From the NCBI GenBank assembly GCA_907164885.2, contig OU015503.1, positions 125,289,523-125,353,522 on the forward strand: 64,000 bases of DNA. Direction: 5' to 3'. The notes under the pieces are model-generated. The model ran no database searches, was not told where the DNA came from, and was given only the letters and a program-made list of their open reading frames with translations. Numbering within the stretch: position 1 is the stretch's first letter; the number at the start of each line of letters is the position of its first letter. Made by a program: the position numbers and the translations under genes. Source of the stretch: Dolomedes plantarius (Eukaryota > Arthropoda > Arachnida > Araneae > Dolomedidae). Shown piece after piece: positions 57,824-64,000 of the stretch.

Positions 57824-58862
57824 ATGTTAAGCCCTTAACTATCACATCTATATTTATACTGGCAGCCAGTTTGAACTGGTCTTTTTGTGCTCTTGTATCT
57901 TTGGGGCTGCAGCCTTCTTACTAACTGGTTATCATGCATATGGCCATTTTAAACACATCAGTAGATTACCACCATAGCTCTGTAGATTTATTCTTATAAT
58001 AATAGCTAGGGATACGTAATTTTCATATTTGCGAAATAAATGCCAAATTTGCCAATATGAGTGAATAAATGCATAAATTATTTTTTTACTACTTTTCGGC
58101 AAAGACTCGGTGATAAACAGCTTTTTAAGCGAAATTTGGTAATAATAATAATAATTTAACAAAATTACTTATCTAAGGCCATCTACGATCTTTAACTTTC
58201 GACAGATCTCACTCTCGAAATTTGCTTTATACTTATTGCAAAAGACTATCTCTTAACTAAGAATTTTGATATTTACCTAACCAAGTAAGTAAAATTGTGA
58301 TTTTTTAAAAAATAAATGGCAAATTTTTGAATTTATATATATTTTTTTGCGAAAAAATGCAAAATTTTATATATTGTAATTTTTTTTTTTTTTTTTTAAA
58401 TTTCGATATTTTTTATGCAAAATTTATGTACCCCTAATAAAAGCTAGTATCGACTTAAAATCTTTTTGCCTCTGCCTGACTACCAAGTACAGTGGTACCT
58501 CGGTACTCATCATTTATTGGTTCCAGAAGGCATGATGAGTTGATAAGTATCGAAAACGACGACTACCAAACCAATTTTTCCTATAAGGAGTAGTATAGAT
58601 TAAAATAATTGGTTTCCGAAAACCAGGAATGTCACATTTTACTGCGCAATTTGTAAATGGATGGGGTTGTTTTTTATACAAAATCTTTAAACCAGACAGG
58701 CAAATTTAAAACAATTACTTAAAATAAAATTTATCTTCACTTAACCTGTACTGAGAGAAGTTTATGGCCTCATGGAATAGTAGAGGAGGAAAGAGGTTAT
58801 TGCTTGGAAGGGGGAGTCTCCTTCCAATATAACATCAATAGTTTGCACTGGGATTCTTTCTC

Positions 58863-60380
58863 TTTTCTGTCTCTTAGTAGGACTGCCTACGTTCAGAGCC
58901 AATTATTTTTTTTAAATATTTTTTTAAAGGATTATTTGGTCTTTTATGGTAAAATAGCACTTAAAAATTAAATAAGGAACAAAAACGTACCTGTAAATAC
59001 CATACTTTTTTATAAATTGGTCAATTTGAAGTAATTTTTAATGAAATTTAGCTAAAATGCCTATCACGCTGCACAAAATTCTAACGCTACTATTTTAATT
59101 TCCTTCTCACACATGATACATATGACAGTTATCTTCAAAAAGACCTACAATCTCGGAGAAATTTTAAAATGCAAAAAAAATACACGCAATTTTATGTTCC
59201 AATGTGAAAATTTTTACTGATTTGTCATTCCTTTCCTTATAAAAACAGCCCCAAATGAAAAACTATTTATTATATATCAATTATTGTATGTCATTTCATT
59301 AACAATAGTATCTATAACATTTCCTGAAAATTTTATCAATTTATATACATTACTAGCTGAATACCTATGGAGTACATTCAAATTAAATATAACGGTCAAT
59401 GTATGCAATTAATGCCAAAAAATAAAAAATATTTATAATAAATGCAATGGTCAGTGTATGCAATTAATGCCCCCCCAAAAAATATATTTTTAAAAAAATT
59501 GTAGTGGATAATTTTATAGACAAAATAATGTAGAAGAAAATATTCATATTAAATACAATGGTCAATGTATGCAATTAATTTGTATCTTTAATATCCATAA
59601 AACATACTAATTTGAATTAAATTCTTAAAAAACTTCCATCTCAATTAGTCTTGTGGTTAAATTTTATCTTTTATCGTATTTTTTTTTGTTTTCGTCAATT
59701 TATTTCATTGTTATGCATGTGACACAAAATTAATTTAAAGTATCACGAGAAGAAAAGAAACCACATGATCAGCATTTAATAAATTAAATTCTAAAAATTA
59801 ATTTTTAAAAATTCACCAAAAATGAGAAAAGGGAGGTGAAGATTCGAAAAGATTCCATTTTAAAGGAATTTTTATTATTTCTCGTGATATAAATTTTATA
59901 ACCCTCAAATTATTATTTTAAATGCAAACTTTAAAAAGTATTACTAAAACAGCTTAAAAAATTAATTTAAAAAATCTAAGAATTTTTCAAAAATCTTTCT
60001 TATTGCACCCTTACACTATAAGAAGAAACGTCATGCTAAATTTCAGCCCTTTAGGTCCAGCGGTTTGGTCTGTGTGTTATCTGTCAGTCAGTCAGTCAGT
60101 TAAGGAACTGTTTTATACATGTAGATTATGTGAGATATCTTGATAATGGTAGAGATTTGTGCTAAAAATCATAATTCTGAAAAAAAAAACATTTAAAGTT
60201 GTTTGTCACTTCAATTTTGTAGCAGATGTTTTTTCAATAGCTATAACTCTGCTTCTAATTGATGTAGAATGAAAATCTAAACGGTTTTGAAAAGAGAAAA
60301 GATTGAATGACACGTTCTTGCAAAAAATGAAATTGACCAAAATAATCAAAGAATGACATTTTCAACGTAGGCAGTCACAC
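58863..60380. mobile_element. Insertion with ACTGCCTACGTT inverted ends
   Basis: Near its left edge is gactgcctacgttcagagcc (about 58880), near its right edge the inverted aacgtaggcagtcacac (about 60366). It is absent from the sister copy at 55113-56421, which runs from 'tctttctctt' straight to 'aacatcaccgatccc'. It contains the dispersed family copy at 59351-60125. Exact boundaries are not settled. Confidence 0.65.
59351..60125 (+). repeat. 'CTAGCTGAATACC' dispersed family, copy
   Basis: Starts tactagctgaatacctatgg and ends near ttaaggaactgttttataca, with the signature 'tttaggtccagcggtttgg' near 60050 and (GTCA)n. Parallel to 51564-52358 along its length. Confidence 0.85.
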
Positions 60381-61033
60381 TTAACACCACTGATCCCTAA
60401 TGTAGACTCAGTTTCACTAGAAACCTATCAAGGGAAACTTGCCTCTGCCTATGTTTCAAAATGTCTCTGAAGTGAGACAGTGTTTGATCACAAGTTCACA
60501 TTTCTGCTTGCTAGAGTTTTGTCAGGGTGATACTTTTGAACAAAATTTTGTAATTCAACCTATTTCAGTCTTTCTTTTTGTCCAGAGAGGCATGATATGG
60601 GGGCTCCGTTTTGTCTAATACGTGTTTTAGCATGTGTGACAAGTACCAAACAAGCGTTGAGTACTGAAGCATTTTTTGCATGGAAATGTGCAGAGTACAA
60701 AGGAATTTTATCGTAGGATTATGTTCCTCCATAACGGTCCTCCAGTAAGCAAAATTTCAGATGTTCTGCATCATGAGTTATAATTTTGACAGCACGCCAA
60801 ACCCAGTCTGTATAGCTTTGGCAAGCAGTAAACAGTTAAACAGAAAAGTACCAAAATGCGTTAAAATTTTGACATACATATTTATATATACATAACACAC
60901 ACATATATACATACAAAAAAGGAAAGCAACGATAAGTAATCCTATGTTAATAACCCGCGGTAGTTTCGTTAGAAGAGACTACCTGAATTTTTTTTTCATG
61001 TTGAAATGCGATGAGTACCAAGGTATGACTGTA

Positions 61034-64000
61034 TAATTATTGAATGAACCAGTCTAGCGATGCAGTTGATTTTATTTTTATCAATAACAAATCTAGATAT
61101 GAATAACTTTTTTTAGGTGTAATGACATAGAAATTTATACCTTGAAAAGTTTCTAATTTACATATTATTAATTGCTGAAAACTTAGAAATAAATTTTGAT
61201 ATCTTTTTTTGATTATTTATTTAAAATTATATACTACTAACATGTTCCAAAAAAGTGCATTGTAGTTAAGAAACTGCTGTGAAATATTCCTGCTTAGTGC
61301 ACATATGTATTCTTGAACACACATGAGTTCAAGAAAAGTTAATTATAAGGTGGATATAATATTAAATGTGTGATAATTATTTGTCATATAATAACCTTAA
61401 GTTTAAGGGGGAAATATTAAATAAATGAAAAATACGAGTTTTTATCCTTTTATTCATGTATCTTTTTAACGTCAAATAGGCAATATAATTTAGAGGACTT
61501 TAGAATAAACTTTTGAGAATAGTATGCATTTATTAAGGGATTATGGACTATGGTCATAAATAAATGTAATTTTTTAAAATTTATTTTTGGGGTTGAAAAA
61601 AATCTTTCAAAATACTTGTGAAGTTTTATTTGATTTAAAAACTTTTCCCATTCACATAGATAATAAAAACATTTCAAAAACCATGTTTGCATATTTTTAA
61701 AAAAAGACTTACTTTACAGTCAATCCTATTAAACTATGAACTGAAAGCTATTGTAATTTTGACTCAAAATCATCATCCACAATTTTGTTGTAACATCAAG
61801 TTGTCAAGAATACATTAAAAGGAATTTGCTGTGAGATGGGATTGTAGTAATTTATAGCAAAATATTATTTCCTGAATAGTTAATGAATTATACAAAAGAG
61901 ATAGTATTAAAGCAGTCTTAAACAGCTTTTAAAAGCCCTGAATTTTTAATCAAGAATTGTGTGGGAGCCCTGATTTTTGATAGGTTAATTAAAATTATGT
62001 AAATTGCTCAAAATTGAGTTATAACATTTCTAACTCAAAAACATTTACATTTTGCCTCAGCATGGATCACCGTAGGTGAGTAATTTTCTAAAGTATGTCA
62101 TCTTCACCACCACTTTTGAATTATCTGTGTCTCCACCTCCCCTTTTCTAATTTCCCAATAGTTTGTAGGTTTTTGTTAGATTTAGGTTTTTTGAGAATTC
62201 CTCCAATTTAAAAGTTTTCCTTTTCATGATTTATATATTTGCACCTTTCATATATTATGTAATTAAGTAGCTAAATATATTCATGCTTATAGCCAAAGTT
62301 TACTATATTTTGTATGTCCAGATTTCGCATAGCCTGGATTCTAAGCTCATGGTTTTACCAGAAGTTTAGAATGGAAAAATGTGTATGATAAATCAGTAAT
62401 CATGCATAAAATGATACAAGTAGCATTTCAAATTATTAACTTTCGATAAAAGTGGGGTAGTTTTACAATAATTTAAATTGGAGAAAATTAAAAATGTGCA
62501 AAAAATGGCAGAATAATAGTTGTAGAAAACTGAGTCATAATTTGTAAATTATAAAGCTTGTAGTAAATTTGAAATGTTTTTAAATTTTGCATATTGAAAT
62601 TTATTCTGGGTACAATTATTTTTAAAATTGGATTGACTAGTTCTATTTTATTTAAATCTTGATAATTTTGATGAGTTTCATTACTTTTTATCTGTGGATG
62701 AGAGATTTAAAATTACACATACTTTCAAAACAGCCAAACCAAGCTATTTATTAAAATTTAGTAATTTATAACACATAAAAAGTTAATTTTTGTTATTACT
62801 ATTGCTTTAAAATGTTTTATTTACTATTTGGGTTATTTGGGATTTTTAATTAATTTTCTACTTTTGAAAGAAAAAAAAAGTTTGTTGGCATAATTACATG
62901 TAAACTTTTTAGATGGTCGTCTGAATTTTGAGTTAAGAAGTTATTGAAAAAACTTTTTACAATGCTGTTTGAGAGGTATTATGAGCTTTATCAAATGAGT
63001 TTAAAGTAGTATCTTAATATGATTGTAAATTGTTCTGCTTCATACGGGGAAAAAATCAGTTTGGAAGAAATTTAGAACCCCAATACACAAATATTGTCTG
63101 AAAATCTTCTAAAATATCTTCTGAAACTAAATAGAATATTTTATTTTTATTAATTTTTTCAGCTGTATTATGCTTTGTTCTATTCTATTTTGTGCATGTT
63201 TTTTTTTTATGTTGCCAAATTATTATCATAGTTTATCTCGCAATCATGATCTGAGAATTATATTCTAATTATGCATGTTTTAATTATGTGTATGTAAATT
63301 TAGCCTTCATGTGTATGCTTAGCCTGCCTATCTAGTTCAAAATGATGTATTCACATTTGAAGTGTATTTATTCTGGATTTTACTGACATTTATTGTACTT
63401 TGATTGGACAGATAAAAAATTCTTACTGTACACATCACTGATATATATCAATCAATCAATATATATATATTTATTGATCATAGAAGTAATGATTTTTATA
63501 CACCAAAGCAAGAAAAAAGATTTCAGTTTTTCTGTATCAAGTCTAATTTATTCACAAAGCTACAATAAGCTGTTTCAAAAGCATAAATGTCTAATTTGTT
63601 CAAACATATACTGTGCAAAGAAAAGTGAAGGATGCAGTTAAATTTCCATAAGCAATATTTACTATAAAAGTGTTTTCAGTCATTACTATTTCTTTAATAA
63701 TATTTGTTAAAAGTATATTGAAAAAAAACTTAAATTTTCTTTTAAATGCAGTTTGTAAAGATATCCCTTATTTTCAGATGTTTTAAATTTAATACATTTT
63801 AGTTTCATGTACGGCAGTTAAGTAAAACATCAAATTAAAAGCAAATATGCTGATTTGTGCAACTAACTCTACCCTCTAGTCAGGCTTTCTGTGTTTTTTC
63901 AAAACAAATTTGCCAGAGACCTTACACTCCATTCAACTCAATTTATTTGAATTTCCTTTAGGTTATATACTACTGTAACACTTACCTGTGTTCTGGTGTA
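61034..64000. other. AT-rich DNA, probably app intron 9
   Basis: 3 kb without a convincing exon or element. It is expected to be intronic because exon 9 ends in mid-codon. Confidence 0.6.
62061..62075 (+). CDS. Possible 15-nt microexon of app
   Basis: Between a good acceptor (tttgcctcag) and a perfect donor (GTGAGT) lie 15 bases, catggatcaccgtag. They would insert five codons and keep phase 1 after exon 9. No conserved sequence supports it; it may be chance. Confidence 0.2.
   Translation, partial: HGSP

Larger units (their letters stand above)
58490..61031. mobile_element. Tigger-like element with nested insertion
   Basis: Left end CAGTGGTACCTCGGTACTCA, right end gatgagtaccaaggtatgactg, TA on both sides (58488-58489, 61032-61033). 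Same family as 55113-56421 but about 1.2 kb longer because other elements lie in it (58863-60380 and 60785-60990). No transposase frame remains. Confidence 0.85.

Noticed and set aside
63948..64000. Last exon of app after 'ttcctttag'
   Set aside because: In the required phase it stops after five codons and shows no conservation.

Overview
The window is nuclear DNA of an animal, most likely an arthropod. It is AT-rich, its genes are split by kilobase introns, and it is dense with cut-and-paste transposons, a Jockey-clade LINE, tRNA-derived SINEs and LTR-like repeats. The repeat style and intron sizes would suit an arachnid, but the sequence alone does not prove the species.

Only two host genes are supported, both on the + strand and both incomplete. 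(1) The 3' half of a bHLH-PAS transcription factor gene: three exons (3865-3971, 6100-6244, 10314-12033) join in phase to give most of a PAS-B domain resembling Single-minded, followed by a 572-residue Ser/Asn/Tyr/Thr-rich tail. Its bHLH and PAS-A exons must lie left of the window. The first two exons are easily missed because no long ORF marks them. (2) A DHHC palmitoyltransferase of the ZDHHC9/14/18 class (Drosophila approximated, app): nine exons from 39102 to 56746, all in phase, 398 codons, with the C-terminal exon(s) outside the window or undetected. Its intron 5 (46357-49281) is a textbook AT-AC U12-type (minor spliceosome) intron.

Layout. 1-3864: start of an interspersed repeat, dispersed repeats and a deleted Tigger element with TA duplications. 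3865-12033: bHLH-PAS exons separated by introns full of inverted repeats, an LTR-like element and a foldback MITE. 12034-17700: 3' flank, several nested MITEs and a decayed pogo-like transposase end. 18160-23230: a nest in which a 1.8 kb hAT element sits inside the ORF of a Jockey LINE; the 8-bp target duplication and the uninterrupted reading frame across it are both visible. 24508-29072: hAT inside hAT, with a dead Tc1-like transposon inside the inner one. 29080-39100: AT-rich DNA with a 5.2 kb pair of inverted termini and a Tigger element that carries a SINE flanked by a 12-bp duplication. 39102-64000: the DHHC gene, its introns holding several more elements (a Tigger-like element, a hAT with perfect 8-bp duplication, tRNA-like SINEs, copies of a dispersed 0.8 kb family).

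I found no CRISPR array, bacterial operon or new defence-type system. The most interesting points are the minor-spliceosome intron, the recovered bHLH-PAS gene and the reconstructable insertion histories.
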